From a bacterium (GTDB taxonomy: Bacteria; Chloroflexota; Dormibacteria; Dormibacterales; Dormibacteraceae): a stretch of 64,000 nt of DNA. The notes under the pieces are model-generated. The model saw only the letters and a program-made list of their open reading frames with translations. It had not been told where the DNA came from and searched no databases. Positions 19,134 through 26,506 of this stretch are shown piece after piece. The stretch spans positions 62,001 to 126,000 of the forward strand of contig SCQL01000031.1 of assembly GCA_004299235.1 (NCBI GenBank), read 5' to 3'. The first letter of the stretch is position 1, and each line of letters begins with the position of its first letter. The position numbers were made by a program, and so were the translations under genes.

Positions 19134-20117
19134 TCAGGGGCGGATGGCGGCTCGCTTGGGCGCGTAGTACCGCCGCCAGATCAGCCTGTGGACGGGCAGC
19201 CAGCGCGGGAGGTCACGAAGGATCGGGATGAATGGCACCAGCGCCAGCGCGATCGTCAGCGCCGTCATCAGGATGATGATTCCGAGGTCCGCGTTCGCGG
19301 CGTTGAGGCCGAGGAGGCCGCTCGTGCTGGTGAACGGCGCCACCTGGTACCACATCGTGTACAGCCACAGCCATGTCTGGCCGGGGTAGCGGCCGGTCTC
19401 GTTCATCATGCCCCACAGGCTGCCGGTCAGATTCGCCTGCTGCGCCAGGCCGGCCAGGTAGCCGCCATCGCCCATGAAGAGCAGCCCCTGCGTGTAGTCG
19501 GTCTGGTAGAAGCGGCCGTTGATCAGAAGCAGGCCGTCGAGGCCGCCCGCCTGCCCGACGCCGAGCAGGTCGGACATCATCAGCGGCAGCGGTCCGTAGT
19601 CGCCATCGGCGACGACCACCGTGCCGTCCGTGACGGCGGCCTTGGGGAGCGCCTTGGTATAGGCGTCAAGCCAGTTGCCCCGCTGGTCCGCGGTCGCAGC
19701 CCGCCATTGGCTCAAGGCGGTGCCCAGAGCGGTGTTGCTGAAGCTCGCACGTTGGAGTGGCTGGATCACGAAGCTGTCGGCCGGATCGATCGGGATGCGC
19801 GCGCCCAACCATTCTTGGGGTGCGATCGGCCCCCAGCTCTGGCCGGGACCCGCGGTGTTGTAAGGAGCGCCGTACCCGGCGCTCGTGGTCGAGCCGGCGA
19901 GCTCGTTGGCGGCGGTGGTAACGAAGTCCACCGCGTCGCCCTGCGCCCAGCTTGCGATGGTGACCGGGGGGACGTCCGGCGACGAGAGCGCAGCCGCGAG
20001 CACGAGCGCGATCACGCCGATGCCGGCCAGCGCCAGGACCAGCTCCTTGACCAGGTCGTAGGGGACCATCCGGACGCCTCGGTAGTACTCGTCCTGCGTC
20101 GTCGCCATGGCCTTCAT
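19134..20117 (-). CDS. Membrane protein with a long extracytoplasmic domain, partner of cytochrome b
   Basis: This 327-aa protein has one hydrophobic helix near the N-terminus (residues 26-46), about 210 polar residues likely outside the membrane, and a second membrane region with a basic tail near the C-terminus (IIILMTALTIALALVPFIPILRDLPRW). It occupies the place of subunit IV next to a b6-type cytochrome b but is not a normal three-helix subunit IV. Its gene overlaps the cytochrome b stop by four bases. I do not recognise the extracytoplasmic domain. Confidence 0.7.
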   Translation of the reverse strand: MKAMATTQDEYYRGVRMVPYDLVKELVLALAGIGVIALVLAAALSSPDVPPVTIASWAQGDAVDFVTTAANELAGSTTSAGYGAPYNTAGPGQSWGPIAPQEWLGARIPIDPADSFVIQPLQRASFSNTALGTALSQWRAATADQRGNWLDAYTKALPKAAVTDGTVVVADGDYGPLPLMMSDLLGVGQAGGLDGLLLINGRFYQTDYTQGLLFMGDGGYLAGLAQQANLTGSLWGMMNETGRYPGQTWLWLYTMWYQVAPFTSTSGLLGLNAANADLGIIILMTALTIALALVPFIPILRDLPRWLPVHRLIWRRYYAPKRAAIRP

Positions 20118-20761
20118 GGCCGAGCCCCCCCTTCGGCGTCGATCGGTTTCACGACTCCGCGCATGCGCACCATGACGATGTGGACGGCGACCAGGGACGT
20201 GACTCCGATCGGGAGCAGCATCACGTGCAGGCCGTACATCTGGCCGAAGTTGAGGACGTTGAAGAAGGCGCCCGCCCCGGCGGCGTTCATCGCATCCTTG
20301 GCGTTGATAGCGATGAATTGCGAATCGAAGTTCTGCTGCGACAGATAACCCGTGAAGGCGGTGAGGATGCTGACGCCGAAGATGACGACGCCGATCATCC
20401 AGGTCGCGGCGCGTCCATGCCGCCAGCCGGCCATGAAGTACTGGCCCCAGAGGTGCAGGACCATGAAGATGAAGAAGAGCTGCACCGACCAGAAGTGGAG
20501 GCTGTTGAAGAACCGCCCAAGCGTTGAGTCATGCCACCACTGCGGTCCCATGAACGACAGCACGACGCCGCTGACGACGACCCATACGAGGGCGGCGATG
20601 GTGACCACGCCGAACACATAGACCCACGAGCCGACGTAGTAGGGCTGACGGTCGGGGAGCAGGTGTTCGGTGGGCAGGAGCCGGTCGACGGCCCGGCGGA
20701 CCCTCAGCGTCCAGGTTGCGGCTGGTCGGGCCACCGCGGCCGGTGTGGCTGTCTCAGTCAT
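20114..20761 (-). CDS. Cytochrome b (b6/bc1-type N-terminal half)
   Basis: This 215-aa protein has four transmembrane helices with two His pairs spaced as in cytochrome b: LHFWSVQLFFIFMVLHLWG in helix two and LHVMLLPIGVTSLVAVH in helix four. These bind the two b hemes of quinol:acceptor oxidoreductases. It lies at the head of the nar operon, but no Rieske protein gene is visible nearby. The start MTETATP at 20761 overlaps the stop of the upstream 58-aa gene; an in-frame ATG at 20776 is possible. Confidence 0.88.
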   Translation of the reverse strand: MTETATPAAVARPAATWTLRVRRAVDRLLPTEHLLPDRQPYYVGSWVYVFGVVTIAALVWVVVSGVVLSFMGPQWWHDSTLGRFFNSLHFWSVQLFFIFMVLHLWGQYFMAGWRHGRAATWMIGVVIFGVSILTAFTGYLSQQNFDSQFIAINAKDAMNAAGAGAFFNVLNFGQMYGLHVMLLPIGVTSLVAVHIVMVRMRGVVKPIDAEGGARP

Positions 20762-20930
20762 CGCCGTCGCCCCCATGCGGAAAGGGAGCCACGAGCGCGA
20801 TGGCGAAGAGCACGATCATGGTGCCGATCACGACCAGGTTCGGTATTGAGATGAGGATGAAGCCCCAATGCAGGTAGGTCGCCGGTGAGTCCATCGCCTC
20901 GGTCTCCTTCTCCAACAGTCCCGACGTCAT
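20754..20930 (-). CDS. 58-aa single-TM protein, first gene of the nar operon
   Basis: ATG 20930 opens a 58-codon frame beginning MTSGLLEKETEAMDSP. It then has a clear hydrophobic helix (FILISIPNLVVIGTMIVLFAIALV) and ends PFPHGGDGDD. The TGA overlaps the cytochrome b start by eight bases, the same tight coupling as the other genes here. Length and topology fit a small subunit that stabilises a membrane cytochrome complex. A DosR-like palindrome is located 28 bases upstream. Confidence 0.72.
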   Translation of the reverse strand: MTSGLLEKETEAMDSPATYLHWGFILISIPNLVVIGTMIVLFAIALVAPFPHGGDGDD

Positions 20931-20957
20931 TGGACCGCCCCCTCGGTCGGATCACTA

Positions 20958-20971
20958 GGGCCTGAGGTCCC
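20958..20971 (-). promoter_or_regulatory. DosR-like box nearest the nar operon
   Basis: The minus strand reads GGGACCTCAGGCCC, matching the half-sites of the narK-upstream site exactly (GGGACCT and GGCCC). It is 28-41 bases upstream of the first nar operon gene, a position that would overlap or flank the promoter. Confidence 0.5.
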
Positions 20972-21076
20972 CTTCCGGCAGGGGCTCCTGGCCGTGCACC
21001 GACGAACGCGCAGGTGATCGCCGCGGCTGGTCGCGGGCATCGGCTCGAGTCTGGTGTCCCCCAACCGCCGGCACGC

Positions 21077-21090
21077 GGGCCGAGAGTCCC
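21077..21090 (-). promoter_or_regulatory. DosR-like box in the nar control region
   Basis: The minus strand reads GGGACTCTCGGCCC, the closest match in the window to the mycobacterial DosR consensus GGGACTTTNGGCCC. It is central in the divergent region and could serve both directions. Confidence 0.5.
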
Positions 21091-21230
21091 GACCGAGCGG
21101 GCCTTCGGACCCTAAGCCAGCAGGGCCCAACGGCAGTCGTCTTGCGACCGGCCGACCAGTTGACTGCAATCAAGAGCCGTCAACAGCTCAGTTAAATCCC
21201 TCATCGAGGGCTGGTCAAGGAGGCAATGAC

Positions 21231-21790
21231 GTGAACGCGGCAATTCGGTGGCGGATCGTGATCCTTCAATCGATCCTGGTCGTCGTCTTGGCGGCCGCCT
21301 CGGGCTGGCTTTTCTACGAGGGCAGCTTCGTGACCGGCATGGTGCACGACGAGCTCGTCGCGCAGAAGATCGACTTCCCGCGGGCGGGCAGCCCGGCGCT
21401 CAGCCCGAGCGAGTTCCCCGACCTGCAGCGGTACGCGGGGCAGCAGGTGGACAACGGCGACAAGGCCAGGCTTACGCGAACGGATTCATCGGAAGGCACC
21501 TGCAAGGCGTGGCGGGCGGCCAGACCTATGCGCAGGTCAGCACACAGGCCAGCGCCGACCCGACGAACGCCAAGCTGCAGGGGCAGGTGGCGACCCTCTT
21601 CAAGGGCGAAACGCTCCGCTCGATGCTGCTGAATGCTTACGGATGGTGGACGATCGGCGTCTACACGACGTATGCCGGCATCGGACTCTTGATCGCGGCG
21701 CTGGCGGTTCTCGGCGCCCTCGTCTTCGAGCTTTTCATCGCCGGGCGCAAGCCCGAGTCAGTCAGGGCCGCGCATAAGATCGCGGCGTGA
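21231..21790 (+). pseudogene. Two-TM extracytoplasmic protein with a one-base frameshift
   Basis: AAGGAGG seven bases before GTG 21231 marks the start. The protein begins VNAAIRWRIVILQSILVVV with a first membrane helix and runs to GQQVDNGDKA. At about 21464-21470 (AAGGCCAGGCTT) the frame must shift by one base. It then continues QAYANGFIGRHLQ to a second helix (YAGIGLLIAALAVLGALVFELFI) and ends at TGA 21790. Adding one C restores a single protein of about 186 aa. It is either a sequencing error or a real lesion. Function is unknown; it lies between the nar and sdh operons. Confidence 0.65.
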
Positions 21791-21815
21791 CAGCTCTTCC
21801 GCACGGCATGGCTCG

Positions 21816-21832
21816 GGCGGGCTCAGCCCGCC
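21816..21832. terminator. GC hairpin after the two-TM protein gene
   Basis: GGCGGGC, loop TCA, GCCCGCC forms a perfect seven-base stem 26 bases after the stop codon. No T-run follows, so it is at best a weak or factor-dependent terminator. The remaining sequence to 21990 holds no gene that I can see. Confidence 0.35.
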
Positions 21833-21990
21833 GGAGCCGCCGCTTGCATACGGCGCCTCCGCTGCGCAAATTGCCTTGCCGGACCGCCCGCGGCAACCAA
21901 TTTTCTCGCCTCCGCCCAGGGCGTAAATCACCCTGTTCACCGCGCGCGGCCGGCGTCGCACATGCGATTCGTAGTTAGATAAGACCCGAC

Positions 21991-22755
21991 GTGGCGCTGT
22001 CTTCACCAACCGCTGACCAGGCTCGCGTGGACCGTTTGGCGGTCCGCAACCCGTACAGCGTCCTGCCCAACTGGCTCTATCCCGCCTTCGTCGTGGTCGC
22101 GCTCAGCCTGTTCGGCATCTTCGCCATCTGGGTCGTTTTCCTCCAGACGAACGGCTACTACGCGCCATACCTCAGCCCGTTCTACTCCCCCCTGATCAAG
22201 GTCGGTCCCATCCCGCCGGGCATCTGGGTGGCGTGGGCGCCGCTGGCCTTCCGGCTCACCTGCTACTACTACCGCAAGGCCTACTTCCGATCATTCTTCG
22301 GACATCCCCGCTCGTGCGCGGTGCCCGAGCCGAACGGCCGGCGCTATCGCGGTGAGACCGCGTTTCCATGGGTCTTCAACAACCTGCATCGCTTCGCCTT
22401 CTACGCGACGGTCGTGCAGGTCGCGTTCCTGTGGTTCGACGCCATCTTCGCCTTCGACTTCGGCGGACGCTTTGGGATCGGCTTCGGCAGCCTGCTGATG
22501 CTAGCCAACGTCCTCCTGCTGTCCGCATACACCTTCGGCTGCCATGCATTCCGCCATCTGGCCGGTGGCGAGCTCGATTGCTTCTCCTGCACAGCGGCGG
22601 CTCGCGCCCGCCACCGGCTGTGGCGGGGGGTGTCCGTGCTCAACATCAAGCACGATCGCTGGGCCTGGGCGAGCCTTTTCTCAGTCGCCGCGACCGACAT
22701 CTACATCCGGCTCCTGCTGTCGGGAGTGCTGCACGACCCGAGGTGGATCGCCTGA
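21991..22755 (+). CDS. sdhC: Succinate dehydrogenase membrane anchor (large, single-subunit type)
   Basis: This 254-aa protein has about five to six hydrophobic segments with His residues suited to heme b (NNLHRFAFYATVVQ, CHAFRHLAGG). It resembles the large membrane subunits found with actinobacterial and chloroflexal SdhAB in place of SdhC and SdhD. GTG 21991 is the start. It overlaps the sdhA start by 13 bases. The role is to anchor the complex and exchange electrons with quinone. Confidence 0.8.
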   Translation: MALSSPTADQARVDRLAVRNPYSVLPNWLYPAFVVVALSLFGIFAIWVVFLQTNGYYAPYLSPFYSPLIKVGPIPPGIWVAWAPLAFRLTCYYYRKAYFRSFFGHPRSCAVPEPNGRRYRGETAFPWVFNNLHRFAFYATVVQVAFLWFDAIFAFDFGGRFGIGFGSLLMLANVLLLSAYTFGCHAFRHLAGGELDCFSCTAAARARHRLWRGVSVLNIKHDRWAWASLFSVAATDIYIRLLLSGVLHDPRWIA

Positions 22756-24518
22756 GCTCGAGCAACTACGAGACAGTCGAGACCGACGTCCTCGTCTTGG
22801 GCGCGGGCGGCGCCGGCCTGCGAGGCGCAATCGCCGCCGCGGAGGCGGGCGCGCGCGTGCTGGTCGTGTGCAAGTCGCTGCTCGGCAAAGCGCACACGGT
22901 CATGGCCGAAGGCGGCGTCGCCGCGGCCCTGCACAACGTGGCCTACCAGGACACCTGGGAAGTTCACTTCGCGGACACGATGAAGGGCGGCAAGCTCATC
23001 AACGACTGGCGGATGGCCGAACTCCACGCCAAAGAGTCACCGGAGAGGGTGATCGAGCTCGAGCGCTGGGGCGCCCTTTTCGATCGTACCTGGCAGGGCC
23101 GCATACACCAGCGACCGTTTGGCGCCCATACCTATCCACGCCTCGCCCACATCGGCGACCGAACCGGGCTGGAGCTGATCCGCACCCTCCAGGACCGCGC
23201 GGTGCACACCAGCGGAGTGGACGTCCACATGGAGACAAACGTGTTCAAGCTCCTGACGTCCGACGGGCGCGTGACCGGGGCGCTCGCTTACAGGCGAGCA
23301 GACGGCTCGCTGATTCAGTACCGCTGCGCGGCGCTCCTTTTGGCAAGCGGCGGCGCGGGCAAGATGTACCGCGTCACGTCCAACTCGTGGGAGAGCACGG
23401 GTGATGGTACCGCCCTCGCTTACGAAGCGGGCGCGCAGCTGCGCGACATGGAGATGGTCCAGTTCCATCCGACCGGGATGGTCTGGCCGGCCGGGGTGCG
23501 AGGCATCCTCGTCACCGAGGGCGTGCGCGGCGAAGGCGGCGTGCTGCGCAACAAGGACGGGGAACGTTTCATGGAGCGCTACGACCACGAGCGCATGGAG
23601 CTGTCGTCCAGGGACATCGTCGCGCGCGCGATCAACTCAGAGGTCGGGGCCGGCCGGGGGACTCCCCACGGTGGCGCGTACCTCGACATCACGCACAAGA
23701 AGCCCGAGTTCATCAAGAGCAAGCTCCCCTCGATGTATGAGCAGTTCCTCAAGCTGGCCAAGGTCGACATCACCAAGCAACCCATGGAGGTGGCGCCGAC
23801 GATCCACTACGCGATGGGCGGCGTGCGGGTGAATCCCGAGACCGGCGCCACCACGGTCGCCGGGTTGTTTGCCGCCGGCGAGGTCGCGTCAGGGCTGCAT
23901 GGAGCCAACCGCCTGGGCGGGAACTCCCTCAGCGACCTCCTGGTCTTCGGCAAGCGGGCCGGCGACGCGGCCGCCGCCGCCGCCAAGGCGAATCCGAAGA
24001 CGGCGAAAGCGAAGATCGACCCGGCGCAGGTGGAGAGCGCGATCGCCGCCCTCATGGCGCCCTTCGACCGCCCCGCCGGAGAGAGCCCGTTCAAGCTGCA
24101 GGCGGAGATCCAGGACGTGATGACGCAACACGCACCGATCGTCAGGGATGCGCCGGGCCTCCAAGCCGGCCTGGAGAAGATCGAGGAACTCGGTGCGCGT
24201 GCCCAGAGCTGCGGGACGGGAGGTTCGACGACGCGGGCATTCAACCCCGGCTGGCACACCGCGCATGACCTGGTGTCGATGCTGCTCAACGCCGAGGCTT
24301 TGCTGCGGTCCGCCCTGGAAAGGAAGGAGAGCCGCGGCGCCCATGCCCGCTCCGACTTTCCGAAGACGGACGAGAAGCTCGCCGCCGTGAACTTCGTGGT
24401 CGAGAAGACAGCTCACGGCATGCACGTCCAGGCCGAGCCGAAACCACCCCTGCCGGCTTATCTCGCCGACGCCGTGCAGCGCTCTTACGCCACCTATACG
24501 CCCGAGGAGACCGAGTAG
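22743..24518 (+). CDS. sdhA: Succinate dehydrogenase/fumarate reductase flavoprotein subunit
   Basis: This 591-aa FAD subunit begins at GTG 22743 (VDRLSSSNYETVETDVLVLGAGGAG), giving the FAD dinucleotide motif about 16 residues in. The His of the covalent FAD site region (KAHTVMAEGGVAAAL), the catalytic MVQFHPTGM and RGEGG, and HGANRLGGNSLSDLLVFG near the C-terminus are all present. It oxidises succinate or reduces fumarate. sdhB follows directly, with no gap. Confidence 0.95.
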   Translation: MDRLSSSNYETVETDVLVLGAGGAGLRGAIAAAEAGARVLVVCKSLLGKAHTVMAEGGVAAALHNVAYQDTWEVHFADTMKGGKLINDWRMAELHAKESPERVIELERWGALFDRTWQGRIHQRPFGAHTYPRLAHIGDRTGLELIRTLQDRAVHTSGVDVHMETNVFKLLTSDGRVTGALAYRRADGSLIQYRCAALLLASGGAGKMYRVTSNSWESTGDGTALAYEAGAQLRDMEMVQFHPTGMVWPAGVRGILVTEGVRGEGGVLRNKDGERFMERYDHERMELSSRDIVARAINSEVGAGRGTPHGGAYLDITHKKPEFIKSKLPSMYEQFLKLAKVDITKQPMEVAPTIHYAMGGVRVNPETGATTVAGLFAAGEVASGLHGANRLGGNSLSDLLVFGKRAGDAAAAAAKANPKTAKAKIDPAQVESAIAALMAPFDRPAGESPFKLQAEIQDVMTQHAPIVRDAPGLQAGLEKIEELGARAQSCGTGGSTTRAFNPGWHTAHDLVSMLLNAEALLRSALERKESRGAHARSDFPKTDEKLAAVNFVVEKTAHGMHVQAEPKPPLPAYLADAVQRSYATYTPEETE

Positions 24519-25283
24519 ATGGAGCTCACGAACCTGGACCTCAAGATCTGGCGCGGCGACGCCGCCGGTGGCGAGCTGGTCTCCTATCGCGTCCCGGTAC
24601 GGGAGGGCATGGTCGTCCTCGACGCGGTGCTGTGGGTGCAGGCCAACATGGCCGCGGACCTGGCCGTGCGCTGGAACTGCAAAGCCGCCAAGTGCGGTTC
24701 CTGCTCGGCCGAGATCAACGGCTTCCCACGTCTCATGTGCAAGACGCCGATCGCGGAGTACGGCGACCAGGTGACGGTCCGGCCGATGCAGGCCTTCCCG
24801 TTGGTCAAGGACCTGGTCACCGACGTGAGCTGGAACTACGAGGTCAACAAGCAGATCCCTCCGTTCACTCCATCCGAGAAGGACGCCTCCGGGAGCGAGC
24901 CGTGGCGCATGCAGCAGAAGGACGTGGAACGCTCGCTGGAGTTTCGCAAATGCATCGAGTGCTTCCTGTGCCAGGACGTATGCCACGTGCTGCGCAGCCA
25001 CGACCTGAAGGGCGTCTACTACGGCCCGCGCTTCATGGTCCGGATCGCAAGCCTGGAGATGCACCCGAAGGACGTGCTCGACCGCCGGCCGCTGCTCAAG
25101 GGCAAGGCCGGCGTCGGCTACTGCAACATCACGAAGTGCTGCCAGGAGGTCTGCCCCGAGCACATCAAGATCACCGACAACGCGATCATCCCGCTCAAGG
25201 AGCGCATGGACGACGTCTACTTCGATCCGGTGCGTTCGGTGATCCAGCGCTTTTCGGGCGCGAACCGCAAGGCTGGCGAGTAA
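24519..25283 (+). CDS. sdhB: Succinate dehydrogenase/fumarate reductase iron-sulfur subunit
   Basis: This 254-aa protein has the N-terminal plant-type [2Fe-2S] ligands (CKAAKCGSCSAEI and a later LMC). The C-terminal ferredoxin-like groups are CIECFLCQDVCHV and CNITKCCQEVCPEHIKI. These transfer electrons from SdhA to the membrane anchor. It is the last gene of sdhCAB; the following 86 bases carry two DosR-like sites. Confidence 0.95.
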   Translation: MELTNLDLKIWRGDAAGGELVSYRVPVREGMVVLDAVLWVQANMAADLAVRWNCKAAKCGSCSAEINGFPRLMCKTPIAEYGDQVTVRPMQAFPLVKDLVTDVSWNYEVNKQIPPFTPSEKDASGSEPWRMQQKDVERSLEFRKCIECFLCQDVCHVLRSHDLKGVYYGPRFMVRIASLEMHPKDVLDRRPLLKGKAGVGYCNITKCCQEVCPEHIKITDNAIIPLKERMDDVYFDPVRSVIQRFSGANRKAGE

Positions 25284-25297
25284 ACCGAGCCTTGTGT

Positions 25298-25334
25298 GGG
25301 CCCTTCGGCCCAGCGACGCCGGGACCTCCGGCAC
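25298..25334. promoter_or_regulatory. Two DosR-like half-palindromic sites upstream of the 25.4-kb gene
   Basis: GGGCCCTTCGGCCC (25298-25311) and GGGACCTCCGGCAC (25321-25334) share the GGGNC-N4-GGC pattern of the nar sites and lie 23 bases apart, about two helical turns. The second has one mismatch. They precede ATG 25370, and a DosR-like gene pair lies just beyond. Confidence 0.35.
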
Positions 25335-25369
25335 CTGACGTCCGATCCCGACGCCTGGATACTCAGGTC

Positions 25370-25849
25370 ATGTTCGTTGAGCACTCCGTCCACGTCGGCC
25401 GTCCGGTGGAAGTGTGCAGCGCCGTCCTGGCCGGCGGGCCCCGCAGATGGTTCCCGCGCCTTGACGATCAGAACCGGTCCCCAGTCGGGCCGTGGATCGC
25501 CGGCTTGCCCCTTCGCAAGACGGTCGCGGTCGACCTGGGTGGCCCCGTGACCGCCGGTGATCGGATGGTCATCCCACTCAGCTGGAGTGCAACCTTTCCG
25601 TGGAGGCTCTTTCCTTCACTCGTGGGCAGGATCGAGCTGGCGCCGCTGGATCGGCACGTGACGAGGTTGACGGTCAGCGGCGTCTATGAACCGCCCCTCG
25701 GCCGTTTCGGCGAGCACCTGGACGAGGTGCTCATGCACAACGTCGCGGAAGGCACGGTCCAAGAGCTGGCCGAGTCGATCGCCAAGCGCCTCGAAACGCC
25801 GCTGTGCCGCCTGGCTTCGCCATCGGAGGGCCTCGCTCCGCCTGGCTAA
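25370..25849 (+). CDS. SRPBCC-like (polyketide cyclase/START fold) protein
   Basis: This 159-aa protein begins MFVEHSVHVGRPVEVCSAVL, the typical first strand and helix of SRPBCC ligand-binding folds, and ends with a long amphipathic helix (LHEVAEGT-like region through AKRLETPL). The middle is a beta sheet. No catalytic residues can be inferred. It ends four bases inside the convergent regulator gene at 25846. The upstream sites suggest hypoxia control. Confidence 0.55.
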   Translation: MFVEHSVHVGRPVEVCSAVLAGGPRRWFPRLDDQNRSPVGPWIAGLPLRKTVAVDLGGPVTAGDRMVIPLSWSATFPWRLFPSLVGRIELAPLDRHVTRLTVSGVYEPPLGRFGEHLDEVLMHNVAEGTVQELAESIAKRLETPLCRLASPSEGLAPPG

Positions 25850-26502
25850 GAGCCTGGCGTCATCGTATGCCGAGCCAGGTAGGCCGCCGCCTCCGCCCGG
25901 CGCGCCACCTCCAGCTTGGACAGAATGGTCGAGACGTAGTTCTTGACGGTCTTTTCGGCGAGCTTCAGATCCTTGCCGATCTGCCCATTGGTCCTACCCT
26001 TCGCGATCAGGGTGAGGATGCGCTCTTCCTGCGCCGACAGGCGCGCCAGCTTCTCATCGCGCATGGTCTTGCCCCTGCGGAGCCGCTCCAGCACCGTTCG
26101 CGTGACTTCCGGGTCCAGAAGGCTCTTACCCTCCCCCACCTGGCGGATGGCCCGGATGAGCTCGCCGCCCCTGATTTGCTTGAGCACGTAACCCGCGGCG
26201 CCCGCCATGATCGAGGCGAACAGCGCCTCGTCGTCCGCGAACGATGTCAGCATCAGGACCTGGGTGTTCTCGAGGCGAGCGCGGATCTCGCGCGTGGCCT
26301 CGATCCCGCTGCCGTCGGCCAGCCGGACGTCCATCACGATCACGTCAGGCTTCGTCCTTTCCGCCTGCTCGATCGCCTCACGCACCGAGGCGGCCTCGGC
26401 GACGACGGCAAGGTCGTCATGGGCGGCGATGAGCGCCTTGACGCCATCTCGGACGACCTCGTGATCGTCCACCAGCAGGAGGCGAATGCGATTCGACGCC
26501 AT
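25846..26502 (-). CDS. NarL/DosR-family response regulator
   Basis: This 218-aa regulator has a receiver domain (LLLVDDHEVVRDG with the acidic pair, phospho-acceptor Asp58 in VIVMDVRLADG, and Lys in YVLKQIRGG) and a C-terminal LuxR-type HTH (LSAQEERILTLIAKGRTNGQIGKDLKLAEKTVKNYVSTILSKL). The overall sequence is close to DosR. The partner kinase gene ends five bases before it. ATG 26502 is chosen because the receiver domain begins there. The palindromes upstream of narK and nar are likely targets, by inference. Confidence 0.88.
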   Translation of the reverse strand: MASNRIRLLLVDDHEVVRDGVKALIAAHDDLAVVAEAASVREAIEQAERTKPDVIVMDVRLADGSGIEATREIRARLENTQVLMLTSFADDEALFASIMAGAAGYVLKQIRGGELIRAIRQVGEGKSLLDPEVTRTVLERLRRGKTMRDEKLARLSAQEERILTLIAKGRTNGQIGKDLKLAEKTVKNYVSTILSKLEVARRAEAAAYLARHTMTPGS

Positions 26503-26506
26503 CGCC

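Larger units (their letters stand above)
20931..21230. promoter_or_regulatory. 300-bp divergent control region of the nar operon
   Basis: No convincing gene lies here. The region separates the nar operon (leftward) from the two-TM protein gene (rightward). It holds two sites of the form GGGNC-N4-G(G/T)CCC, annotated separately at 20958 and 21077, and a weaker third at 21099-21112 (GGGCCTTCGGACCC). Confidence 0.55.

Noticed and set aside
25289-25369. Terminator after sdhB
   Set aside because: The GGGCCCTTCGGCCC sequence could form a short hairpin, but it has no T-run and matches the DosR-like pattern better.
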